In this document: piece after piece, positions 47,627-59,600 of the stretch
Layout of the letters: every line of letters begins with the position of its first letter
Position numbering within the stretch: position 1 is the first letter of the stretch
Source: Rotaria sordida
Taxonomy: Eukaryota; Rotifera; Eurotatoria; Philodinida; Philodinidae
Direction of reading: 5' to 3'
Assembly: GCA_905250125.1 (NCBI GenBank)
Contig: CAJNOL010000605.1
Location: 54,899-118,898, forward strand
Length of the DNA: 64,000 bases
Position numbers and translations under genes: made by a program
The notes under the pieces: model-generated
What the model was told of the DNA's origin: nothing
The model's input: the letters and a program-made list of their open reading frames with translations, nothing else
Database searches by the model: none

Positions 47627-48646
47627 TTATATATGAAAAAAAGATACAATAATAAATGAAACAAAAACAATTAAATATGATGTCATTTTTTGATAACCAT
47701 TATTATAAAAATAAGGTGAATTTGGATTTGAATATGCATTATTATTATTATTATTATTATTATTAGGATTTAATTCTCGATTTTGTTGATACCATGTATT
47801 ACCAGGATTAGAATTATATGGATTATTATTATTCATATTTGACCATGCATTATTATTGCTGTTCATACCTATTTGTCCATTACCAGTATTACTATTTGGA
47901 TATAAATTGTTATTAAAACCATATGGATTATTGTTTGGATTTGATGGTGCATTATAAATATCTTTATTATTTAACATTTGATTTGTATTTGCTGGATAAC
48001 CTATTTGAGAATTTGATGAGGGATATAATGAAGAACCAGCTGATCCTTTAAATATAAAAGAAAAATCTATTCGTTCTGTTTTTTTTTTGATACTAACCTG
48101 CTGGTAAAAGATTACTATTACTACCCGGCATTCCCATATTTACATTTGGGTCACGTAAAAGTTGATTTGTTCCACTACCTGAATAAATACTACTTCCACC
48201 ATATGAAGGATTTGGTAAGGCTTGACCATTTGGTCCATATAATTGTTGTTGCTGTTGTTGTTGTTGTTGCTGTTGATTATATAAACCAACATTATTCAAT
48301 GAATTACCAGCATTTGATGGTAGAATTGGATTATTATATAAATCTTTTGAACCTTGATTATTTAAATTTGTACCATAGAAATTTGTATTCGGTGGATAAT
48401 TATATCCTGTTGGTGCATTTGCACCTAAATTTTGATTTCCATATAATAATCCAGATGTTTGTTGACGACGACGACGAATAACACTACCATTGATATCTAA
48501 AATTGAAAAAAATACGTCATGTATTTTATCTCCAGACGACTGAAGATTCAATGCGTTTAGATAAAAGAAAAAAAAATCAAAAACTTACTACTGATAAATA
48601 ATATTTGTAGACATAATGATATGATGATTATTTGAAACCAATACAT
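47627..48646 (-). CDS. Secreted Asn/Gly/Gln-rich low-complexity protein, tetrabasic site
   Basis: Three exons (48646-48589, 48496-48098, 48045-47627) encode 291 residues, both introns in phase 1. Residues 1-19 (MYWFQIIIISLCLQILFIS) form a signal peptide. Soon after comes VIRRRRQQTSG, a tetrabasic site that a furin-like protease could cut. The rest is low complexity: GNQNLGANAPTGYNYPPN, a run of Gln, PSYGGSSIYSGSG, then Asn-rich repeats such as NNNPY and NPGNTWYQQ. The C-terminus is hydrophobic (MTSYLIVFVSFIIVSFFHI), suggesting a GPI-anchor signal or a short membrane tail. The next gene upstream has the same plan. No named family is recognised. Structural, cuticular or adhesive roles are guesses from composition only. 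Confidence 0.85.
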
Positions 48647-49733
48647 GATATATATTATTTTGAATGATAATAATAATCTATTACGACAATTTATAGTTTA
48701 AAATTAGTTTTTAGCTTTGTACAAACGTCGATGATGAGGTGACACACTGGTGACATACAATGAGAGGTCAGCTAGACGGTAGCTCTAGTCTCTTTCTTTT
48801 TTCTCGTTCTTTTCAGGTGACACTATGTGTACGTGGTAGATCTATGTTCGTCGATGAACGAAAATTTTTCTTTTTAGTCCTTCTGTCTCAGTTAGATGCG
48901 AGACATATAAAACAACGTTTTTTTTTTCTTTTTCCTTCTTTCTTTTCTTATTCTATACATAGCTGCTAGATACATCCTATGCCCTCTATTTACTATTGTC
49001 AATCTCTCTCCAAGGGGGCATAAGTAAAGAACGAGCAAGAGATGTAATAAATATAATCATGTTGATTCTGTTTGTCTGTTCATTTGTCGTCGCCCGTATT
49101 CGATTTACTTCTCTCTCTCTCTCTCTTTCTCTTTTTATATATACCTATATTGACTGGAATTTTCTTTTTCTCTCGATCTATGTGAGAGAACAAAATTCGA
49201 TTGTATTGAATCACTATTTTTTCTTAAACAGATGACCGTTGTATATAGGTAAGAAAGAGAGAAAATTTTCTCCTTTCTGTGAATGATGTAAAAAAAAGAA
49301 AAAGAAAACTTTACTTCAGTATTAGTAATCATAAAAAAACATGCTCTTAAAAAGAGTTTTTTTTTATGACATTTGACAACAAATAAAATCATTGTGAAAC
49401 AATGAAATCAATAAAGATCAATTTCATCAACATCATTTCAATATAATACCTAGAATTTTCTCTAGTATATATATACTTATGCTAACTGATTGATAATACA
49501 AGAATTTTAAATAACGTCAATACTTATTCAAACAGCTTGAATTTAATTTATAAAAAAAAAAAGAGAAAAAAAATTTTACAACTTGATAAGCAAATAGATA
49601 GCAATCTTAGTTTTTCTTTTTTTGTGTACATAGCATTATTTTAATGAAATAAACTTTTGTAAATACAAATAAAATATGTCCATGAATATGAAGGTAAATG
49701 TGCGAGGATGATATTGATATGTCGTGAAGTTTT
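48647..49733. promoter_or_regulatory. Spacer between the two secreted-protein genes
   Basis: Contains the promoter of the left gene and the 3' UTR of the right one. A (TC)n tract at about 49109-49131 reads (GA)n on the coding strand. Open frames on both strands are composition artefacts. Confidence 0.35.
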
Positions 49734-50585
49734 TCAGTTACCCGTGGGACCACCGTTTATGGGCTTGTTGACAAGTGGAGATGGATTAGGTCCAACAGGA
49801 TTGCCAGCTTCTTTACCATCTGTAGCACCACCTGATCGTCCTTGAGTATCACCCTTTCTTGATGTTCGATACCAAGGATTTCCTACATTCAGCAAAATAC
49901 CATTTATATTTCATATTCTATATTAAATATTATTACCTTGATTGTAAGAACCATACGTATTACCATAGCCCAAACTTCCATAACCATATGGATAATTCAT
50001 CTGACCTCCATAACCATATTGGCCAGTTCCATATTGTTGTCCAGTACCATACATTCCATATTGTTGTCCAGTACCATACTGTCCATATTGTTGTCCAGTA
50101 CCATAATACGGATTATTATAGCCTGATCCATATGGATTTTGACTATTATAACCATATACTAAGATAAAAGAAAAAGATGTATTTAAACAAAAAAAAACAA
50201 AGATAAAATGACAAAATTATTTACAGTTACTGTTTGGATATCCATGACCATGTTGCATTGTATTACCATATAGACCCGAACCAGTACCATAATAATTTGT
50301 ACCATACATAGAACCTTGTCCATAAGTATTGTAAGGATTACTTCCAGGATATTGACCACCTGATGGATAATAACTTCCTGATCCATAGTAACTACTTGAA
50401 TACGGATATCCACTTTGATAAGCTGATGATAGTTGACGTCGTCTACGACGTGCACGAGCATCAACAACTTAGATATATACACATATATATATAATATTCA
50501 TACTCATTATAACTAAAACATAACTAGATAACTTACAAGTTGATGAGATAATCAAAAGAAGCACGATTAATTTAAAAATTGTCAT
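49734..50585 (-). CDS. Secreted Gly/Tyr/Gln-rich low-complexity protein, tetrabasic site
   Basis: Four exons (50585-50537, 50467-50225, 50158-49937, 49882-49734) encode 220 residues, all introns in phase 1. The signal peptide MTIFKLIVLLLIISST is followed by FVDARARRRRQLSS with a tetrabasic site like that of the neighbouring gene. The body is Tyr/Gly/Ser-rich, and exon 3 has tandem YGTGQQYG units (three clear copies). The C-terminal part GNPWYRTSRKGD recalls NTWYQQNREL of the neighbour. The tail is Pro/Asn/Gly-rich (GPNPSPLVNKPINGG), without a hydrophobic anchor, so the product is probably fully secreted. The repeat style resembles silk, byssus or cuticle proteins and some prion-like domains, but no homologue is recognised. 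Confidence 0.87.
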
Positions 50586-50675
50586 TGTAAGACACTCGTT
50601 GAAATAATTGTATGTCGTATGTCTGAAGGCTTATGTATGCGCAGATGACTGCAATATGTGTACAGTTACGTTATA

Positions 50676-50684
50676 CTTTATATA
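50676..50684 (-). promoter_or_regulatory. Candidate TATA box of the right secreted-protein gene
   Basis: TATATAAAG on the minus strand lies about 91-99 bases before the ATG at 50585. A (TC)n tract, (GA)n on the coding strand, follows further upstream at about 50734-50749. In DNA this AT-rich the match alone is weak. Confidence 0.35.
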
Positions 50685-50749
50685 AATATTATTCTTGATT
50701 GGCCAAATTTTTCTTTTTTTACCCCTCTGTCTCTCTCTCTCTCTCTCTT

Positions 50750-52164
50750 TTGGCACTATATGCATCAATCCTTAGAAATTTTCTGCTCGTTTTTTCTCTT
50801 TACTCTCACTATGTGAGCGTCTGTCTTGACATACGTTTGTGTATGGCTATGTTTTTTTTTGTTACGCATAAAAAATGTTGCTGTACACTAAATATGATTC
50901 ATATCGATTACAGAAGCTCAGTTGACTTTTTCTTGTGTAGTAATAAAAACAAAAAAGAATGAATGAATGCATACAGTAACAGAAATATACATATATAAAC
51001 AAGGACTATCGAAATGTATCATATATTAAAGTAGAAAAAAAAATACGAAATTTTGTATTTCGAATATTTGTATATGATGATTTTTATGGGCCATACATTA
51101 CGAATGTGTTGTAATTTTTTGTAACAAATGAGCTGGAATAAATATTCCTCTAAGAAATTTTTCTCACTATAGTAATCACGATTCATTGTCAAGCGCCTTA
51201 AGGTTTTTTTTTCTCACAATTAGATTATTTACAAGAACGGATCATAAGTTTTAGTACAAAATGTTCAGTAGGAAAATTCGATAACTAAATACTATAAAGT
51301 TTCAACTTTTTAAACTGATGAGAAAAAAAAAACAATAGATGGCTATCTTACAGAACTTGAAAAACTCTATGTTTCAACAATGTTAGTAAAATTTTTGTAG
51401 GATTATTTTTTTTTCCTCCTTAACTTTACAAAAATAACAGCTTTCAATCAGCGAGTTTGACGCTTGCAGTCAAGTTTACATAATTCGATGACAAAAAAGA
51501 AAATGAGTAAAAATGCCTAAGCTTTATTTCAATTATAAGAGACATGAATAATGCATCAGATTGAAATGCAAAAATTCAAATAGAACTCTTTATTCGGATG
51601 TACTACGTAAAATAAGTGAAGCTTTTTCACGTGTATTTTGATTAAACTATAATAAAGTAATGTTTGCGTCAAAATACTTGTTTGAAATGACCTTCATTGT
51701 ATGTTATGAGTAAGAGTGAAGTTATTCATACCTCTAAATGTATTCTCTCTCTCTCTCTCTCTCTTTCTCATGTTATTATATTTGTACAAAACTAGAAAAA
51801 AAAAATTTGAATTGTTCATAAAAAAATCAATTTTTGAAAATTAGGCATGTTACAGTCTTGTAATATTATCTGTTTCATTTTTCTGCTTAAAAACAACTTG
51901 TGATTCATTCTTGTAGAGAATTGAATGATTAATCCTACTTTGACAGAAAAATAAAATGTGAACAGATAAGAATATGAAATAATAAATATGTCAAACGGTA
52001 CAAAAATATCGAGAAATAAAAATGTCATTATATAAGTTATTGTTGTTGTTTTAAAGATAAAGAACTCAATATATTTCATTTGTACTATTGATATTCATCA
52101 GGGCGTGGGTGATAGAGTTCGATGGTTTTGGTCCTTAAAAATGAGAAAAAAGCGCTTCTGAAAA
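50750..52164. other. Intergenic sequence
   Basis: AT-rich with another (TC)n tract at about 51749-51767. The 87-codon minus frame at 51816-52079 has no supporting features. Confidence 0.4.
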
Positions 52165-52440
52165 TATCACATGAAACTGAAACCATTAAATCATCAGACA
52201 GATGCGAAAATTTTAAGGAATTTTCGAATGGCTGGACTCATTCGCCAGTGGACGAAATTCCGAAATCCTGAATTTTCACTATTAAATTATTGAGATTATA
52301 GGCGCTACATATTTCAGTACTTAAACAGAACAATATTGTACATATATACTGAAATCTTTAATCTCAAGAATGAAGATTGCTCAACATAGATTTGAAAATT
52401 TTTATGTCTATCTGATGATTTAATGGTTTCGCTTCGATTT
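52165..52440. mobile_element. Foldback (MITE-like) element
   Basis: Left arm about 52166-52208 contains AAACCATTAAATCATCAGA. The right arm, about 52393-52438, contains its reverse complement TCTGATGATTTAATGGTTT. A nested inner inverted repeat (GAGATTATAGG...TTTCAGTA against TACTGAAATCTTTAATCTC, about 52291-52368) supports a long hairpin of about 275 bp. No coding capacity. Confidence 0.75.
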
Positions 52441-55400
52441 AACTCTAGTGAGTGAAAGTATTGGTTTTGATGAAGCGACGCTCAATACTCAATTACTCAT
52501 ATTCTCATCTTCGTTTCAGTTATTCAACGTTATTATTTCGATATATTACACTTCACCAATTTCAAATTTTTCATGAGAATTTTTATGTTTCAACATTAAT
52601 TGCGAGAATCAATTAAATAATAAATCTTTTTAAAAGAAAAAAGAGATTAAGGCTTGGCCATAATAGCAAGAAAATCCCTACAGAGATGTTTATTCTACCA
52701 CACCCGTTATAAACAATTATTATATTATTAGAGAAATCTTCTCTTTATTTTCGTATAGCGCGCTTAGGTCAATCAGTGATTGTTTTTTTTTCTCGTATCC
52801 TGCTTTCTTTTATTGTACCATTCTTAGAACGTCCCATAATAGACATAGCAATGCTCTTATACAAATAATAACATTAAACTATATACATAGATCCACATTA
52901 TGTTCTTTTTTTATATGTTCAATATAAGTAAAATTCTTGAGTGGCGTGACAAGAAATCTGCAACTTGCAATCTAAATCTAATTATTTTCATTGTAGCCTA
53001 GAGTCAATATCTGAGATAATTTTGTAAGATTTTTTTCTTATACTTTAATCTTATAATTAGAGTACTACGTCAAGAAAAAAAATATATTGACTTATGAAGG
53101 AGATGTATCGAATGTTGTTGGGCTAAAAAAAGATATTAATCATATTTGAATGATGGTTCATAATAATGTCGAAAACAAATATAATGAACTAAGATTATTT
53201 ATATGAAGTATTTTTACTTGAACTTTTCGTTATATACTAAAAGATGAATAGTATTTTAATTATGAATGTATGTATTTAATGATGACTATGTCAATATGTT
53301 TGTCTAGTATGAATAGTCGATTTAATATAATGATGATTATAGGGTTCAATATCGATCTTTTAATTTGTTTGACATCAAGTCTTTTATGTTTTCATGCATA
53401 ATAAATATGTATTTATTTTTGTTCTTAAAATATTAACTTTGTTTTATTGATTTGATATTCAAAAAAAACAAATGTGACCTTTTTCATAATGATTAGAATT
53501 TTATTATATAAGAAAAAAAAAGAATATTTCTTTAGTATTTGATAAGAGAAAATAAAAATATACATTGAAAATATTAGTTTATATGACCTTTCTTTTTTTG
53601 TGTTTAACCTTGATTTAATTTATTGACTAACAACTTCTTGATTATTTCGTCGTCGCCAACAATCATATCGACTGTTTGATGAATTTGATTAATATCGTCA
53701 TAATGAGTTGTTGTTTGTTATAATAATTAATTTGTTTGTATGATTTGTTGAATGATATGATTACTATTCATGTGATTCAAATCGGAAAAAAAACCGTCGG
53801 TACAACGGCAATCAATCAACAGTAGTTTGATACTTAAACGGTCGAGTATCTTCGCACTACCATTTTACTGCAAAATACCGACGATAATGCGAAGAAACAT
53901 GCGACACGGGTGTTTAGTGCCCTTTTCCTTACATTTGTTTATATAGAAATTAACAGAAATGTCACTAAACGGGTTTTTTTTTTACCATCGGAATATTCCC
54001 AGGACGAATAATCCCGAACTGGAATCTTTGTCAAAAGGTATAGAAGGTTGTCCGATCCGATAGCTAGAAAACGAGGGATACACCACCTAGGATCCGATAT
54101 AATCATATGGCATTGGCATGTAGACACTAGATATTGTTCGATCTCTTCTCATTTCTTCATGTACAATTGGTTGAAAATTAAAGCTTTAATTTTAGCTTTT
54201 TCAAAATTATTATCACATTCACTTGTTGAATAATAAATATAAAATAAAGCAAAAAACTGTTACCACACATGATATAACTGCTGTCGCTAATCAGAGAATA
54301 ATAGTTCAATTAAATCTAAGTTATTAAAAATAAAACAAAAACTTCAATCAATACTTAAATCGGTCCTATAACACATACTCTCTTGATAGTTACTGTCGCG
54401 ACATTTACTCATCAGACAGTTGCACAATAACAATGTGTGTATGGATGTGTCTCTTCTCTAAATTCATATCTACACTTTAATTGACTATTAATATAAGAGT
54501 GCTTCATATTGTTCTTTTTTCTAACGGCAACTTCTGCTATTCTTGCAGCAGTGAAAGAAACGTATTCTTCTTTAAACGAACAACGATCACTATTTAAAAT
54601 TTCATGAATAGAATAATTCGAAATTACAGGTCTTTTACTTTCGACCTAGTCTTAAAAGCGTATGAAATATATAAGTACATCATATTCAAACAAATACACT
54701 TCAATCTCAAATCTTTTTGAAGGAATAAAGTATTTGATTCGTTATTCACTAGACGAATAATACATATCTCGAAATAAAGAAAAATATGGTCGATCATTCT
54801 TCAGTATGTCAACTATGTAATCAACGAAAGGTAAAGATTCACTTCTTGTTGATGATTTTCGATATCGGTGAGTAAATAATAGTCAAGGTAACGTGGCGAT
54901 AGATATAGATGCCAGTGCATGGGTATCAATGAAGAGAAAACTAACACTCACACCCAGACAAGACATTTTCTAACCAAAAAAAAATGAGGGCAAGAAGGTT
55001 CTCTCAGATGTTTTTCATTAAAGATTCGGTTTTTTAAATGCTTTATTTTCTGTGTGATATGAAATCACTTCTGAGCAAAAGAAAAGTCATTTCCAAGAAG
55101 CGAAAATTAAATGTCCGCCTGCTATACGATAAATGTGCACAGTGGAAGAGTAGGAGTCTTCTAAATTATCATTTGCTTCATTGATTTAAAGTAGTTTTCT
55201 ATTATGGATAGATATTCAAATACATCAAAGACTTAAGATCGTCTTTGTAGATCGATGAATGCCATCTATTACCTAGTTTCTGAATTAAATTGTAGTTTTA
55301 TTAAAACGGTTAGAAGCTTAGTCATCGAAAGACTTCAAATTGCAATTCAATAAATAGAAATCACTTTTAGCATTTCAGATGCATGATAGATTATCAATTA

Positions 55401-56453
55401 CATACGATTAAAATCAATTCAAAATGAATATCACATTCAGTAGCACCTGAAAAATTATACATCTTTCATATATTAATATTTATCCATCTTTACAATGACG
55501 AGGCCGTTCATAAATATTAGATGCGAACTCATCACTCAAAATACAAAATTTTGCTCAAGTTTTTGGTTTTCTATCAATATATATGAGATAATCTAAAACG
55601 TATTATTATATCTGGACATAAATACTTAAACAATCCGACTTCATGACATCTATAGATCGAGGATTGTACGAACAACACACAAGCACAACAATACTAATAT
55701 AGTAGTGCATCCTCTTTTTCAATAAGATCAGTTTTGAAACTTTTTCAATAGCTCTCGTATCATTATAACTATTGATACAAATTAGAAACCTTTTCTAGTT
55801 GAATATTTTCTCATTCAAAATATTCATAAATAATAGAAATTCGAACAAAATCATCATTATTTTTGAAATGAAAAAAAAAAAACGTTTATTTTTATTAACT
55901 TTCTTCATAGAATATATATATATAGATATGTATAGATAAATAAACACACGTTCACCAAGTCGAAGACAAAACCAATGATGATGACCGGAATTTTTTTTCC
56001 TAACATACCATCAATTGATTTTTTTTTTTTGTTGTTTGTGACCTTGAACTTTTGTTTTCTTTTCTTTTTTTTTTTTTGTTGTTGTTGTAACAATCCGTCC
56101 AATGAAAGAAACACAAACGAACAATATAGCAAAAGAAATAAACGTACAAAGTAGAAAGAAAATCATAAGGGTTAAGAAAAAAAAAAAACAAGAAAGCCAA
56201 CAGAAAGTCTTTTACAGAAAAAAAAGTGACAAAAAGAACAAAATTCCCTTCTCTTTGTCGAAAACGAAAATGAAAGATGAATTCTTGTGTTTTTTTTTTG
56301 TTTCTTCAAAAAATAAAGTTCAATATGATTTACATATTGTTAAAGAAACAACAAAAAACACAATGAAATGTATCTGACTGTAATGCACAGAATAGAGTAA
56401 AAACAATGCTTGATGATTTGTTTGCAAAAATGTTGTTGGTTTTTGTCGAGCAT

Positions 56454-56484
<31 letters not shown>

Positions 56485-56639
56485 AAGAAATAAATATGAT
56501 GATGACGAATAAGTAAAATGGATCATACTAAATACTGAAATAATCTTCATTCTAAGGATGAAAAAAGTTTTTTTTTTGCTAATCTGTTTTTTTTAAATGT
56601 AAGTTTTTGTCTAAGATGATTTAAATATCCACCCACCTG
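52441..56639. other. Gene-poor intergenic stretch
   Basis: About 4.2 kb of AT-rich DNA. A short frame at 54786-54830 (MVDHSSVCQLCNQRK, followed by GGTAAAG) looks like a possible first exon on plus, but no continuation was found. A microsatellite TA/CA run lies at about 56456-56484. No gene can be supported. Confidence 0.4.
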
Positions 56640-56670
56640 ATCGTCATCATCATCATCATCATCATCATCA
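56640..56670. repeat. (ATC)n microsatellite just after the LENG8 stop
   Basis: About ten CAT/ATC units lie directly after the TAA of LENG8 in the direction of transcription. A one-base slip across the stop would add a poly-Asp tail, so copy-number change here could alter the C-terminus. Confidence 0.7.
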
Positions 56671-59600
56671 TTATTTTTTTTCAAAAATTGCTCGACTTGC
56701 TCTGCAATCAATAGAAACACCGGATGATGGCTCATCAATCAATGTAATACCCAATGAACTCAAATGTTTTTGACAAATATCATTCGACTCATAAGCCAAC
56801 ATCTGAGTAATAGTTTCAATTGGAAATGATGGAGCAAACCTTAAGAAAACAAAAATATTCATTTTATTAGAATCTAGTTTTTTGAATATTTTAATAACTA
56901 TTCACTGAGAAATCTTCTAAATAAGATTATAAGTTAATTAATATGAATAAACGAATTATATCAAAACAAAAATATTAAGGATAGTAAGGTTTTATTCCAA
57001 TTAAAATACAAGTCCTAATTATGTTTTCTATTGTGTCATATTTATTATCATAATTTTTAATTGAAAAGATTTTTCAATAAAACCAAAGAAATGATGTACT
57101 GATGTCTGCTATTTGAGCTTATATACTGAATGTACAAGAACATCTTGGGGAGATTAGCAAAAGTCTAAAAAGATTCGTTCCTATGGATTTTTGGAGTTGA
57201 TTATGATCATTTTCGACTTATTTATAGATATTTACTGAAAAATCAAGTAACGAAATTTCGTCTATAAAATAGATCTAATGACTAAAAGTTTCAGTGAAAG
57301 AGAAAATTCAAGTGAAGTTGATTTTGATAACAAAGGGCTATTTTGTGGGAACTAAATATCTTGCCGAAGGAACATCCTTTTCAATTGAAACTTTCAGGAT
57401 ATTGAAAGAGTTACTACACCTATCTATAGGCAAAATTTTGAATTAAAATTCCGTTATTCGTTCTTCCGGTTAGTGATAAAAAATCCAATAAACTGACAAT
57501 GATCCATGGGGAACGAATCTTTTTAGGCTTTTCCTACTCTCAGTGAGGTCTGCCTCTAGATGTAATATGAGTACAAATGGTAGATGTCAATCTGACAATC
57601 GCTCTGAATTTTGCTACAAACATTTTCAGATAATCTTAACGATAATCATATATATACTAATCAAAACATAATTAGCTGTATATATACGAAAAAGTAAACA
57701 TCTTTTTGTTTTTATTAATAATAACTTACCCCCAAACTAAAACCTTGAGCATTTGTTTCCGATAAATATCAATGAAGAGATTAACTAAACAACAAGCAAG
57801 TTGGGGTAGGGACCTATAGATAATGAAGAAATGTATGTAATTTTTTCGGCGAATGGCCGTGCACAGTTCTAGTGCAAGATCAATATGTTCAATATCTTTT
57901 GATTTGCTCTTCCCGTTTGCTGCTGCTGCTATTTTTTTTACTGTATCAATATTAATTAAAATTCGATTTGTTTCTAAATACAAAAAAAAAAATTAATTTA
58001 AATGAAATATTTATTTTCAATCTTACTTTTATAATCATTGAGCAGCAACGAGTAGAGCAAACGATAAATAAGAAATTCATTTAAATGTGTACGATTACAA
58101 CCATTATCATACAATGTTTCTAATTGTGTTTGACATTGATTGAACTGTTCACGATCACCCTTAAGAAACAAAAAAAAAAAAAAAAAAGAAATTTATATAT
58201 ATGATATCCTTCATTTCAAAAATCATCGATAGCATTTTGTACAGAAACGCATAGTATAGAGTAACATAACTCAATATATCTCTAAATCAATCTATATAAA
58301 ATTTTATTTTATCTAATCTTCAAACATGTATACCTAATAATTCTCACAATAGCATTCTTCATACCCTAAACCTTAGTATGTTTCCTAGCTTGTGGAAATT
58401 CTGCAATGTTGCTCCTTAGAGAACAACTTCCTCATAAATTATGTGCCTAAATATATGAATCGATTGTTCTCTGAATTGTAGGCTATTCAGAACCTAAACT
58501 CTTAAGGAACAAAATAAATTAAAAACTAATCTTTGTAATAGTTCATTCTTATACTCTCCTCCACAAATCTGCTAGCGGAAAGAAAATTTTTTCGAATTTT
58601 CAAAAGATTCATTTATGTCAAATGATCAGATATCATGAGGTTATTGTTAATAGACAGAAATTTTTCCATATGAAAAATATTTTTGGAGAACTGATATGCT
58701 TTTTCTTTCTATAGGAATTGAATAAGCCGATTTGACTATGACGCACAAGAATTTATGAGAAAATTCTACAGTTGATGACCTTGACCAAAAAACCTATTGT
58801 CAGAATTATTAGACAAAACAAAATTTTATATAGATTGGTTTAGGGATATATGGAGTCATGCTGCACTACAACTTGTTCTACAATATAGTATAGATAATCT
58901 CTTAAATGAAGAATATTTATCTTTTCCGACAGCTCTTTTGAATTTTTTCTATAGAAAAATCTATTTACCATTTCAAGAGCTATACGTGCATTTTCTTCAT
59001 AAACTAAGACTGTAAAATCATTACGTATTGATTGTACCATAAGATCTTGTCGAATACTTTTCAATTGATCATTTATATATGACCAATCTTTATTTAATCT
59101 ATACTTATCCATAACAAAAGAAAAAGCACGTTCAAGAACTGATAATGGACGAATAGTTGATGGATCAGCTTCCTGAAATATAAAATAAACAAACAATACA
59201 AATATTATATTTTATTATTTAATAAATAACATACACTTGTTAAACGTAAATAATTTTTTTCCAATTTTTGACATGTGCCTACCAAAGTCTTGTTATTATC
59301 ACTTACTATTATTGATGGACTAGGTGCTTGAATCTAACAAAAATAAATAAATAAATAAATAATTCTACTAAATCAAAAAAAAAACCTACTGGTTTGATAA
59401 TTGTTGATGTTGTTTCATTAATAAAACGATTTCGTCGTTTTTCTAAACGTTCACATTGTTCTGGTCTAGATCTATGAAAAAGAGAAAATAATCTTAAATT
59501 TTTTTTTTTTTTTTCTAAATATAATTTACTCTTCTAATTGCATTTTTTTATTAGCTCGTTTTGCTCGTCGAGTTTTTCTCGAACGTTTACGACCAGTACT

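Noticed and set aside
48146-48481. 111-codon plus-strand open frame rich in His, Val and Tyr
   Set aside because: It is the antisense shadow of exon 2 of the secreted Asn/Gln-rich protein, which has a signal peptide exon, splice sites and matching phases.
53939-54127. Minus-strand frame MSTCQCHMIISDPRW, reminiscent of a transposase piece
   Set aside because: Only 62 codons, no splice sites or recognisable motif, in repeat-free AT-rich DNA.
54786-54830. Possible first exon MVDHSSVCQLCNQRK with a donor-like GGTAAAG
   Set aside because: CxxC pair is suggestive but no second exon was found on the plus strand and the match is too short to support a gene.
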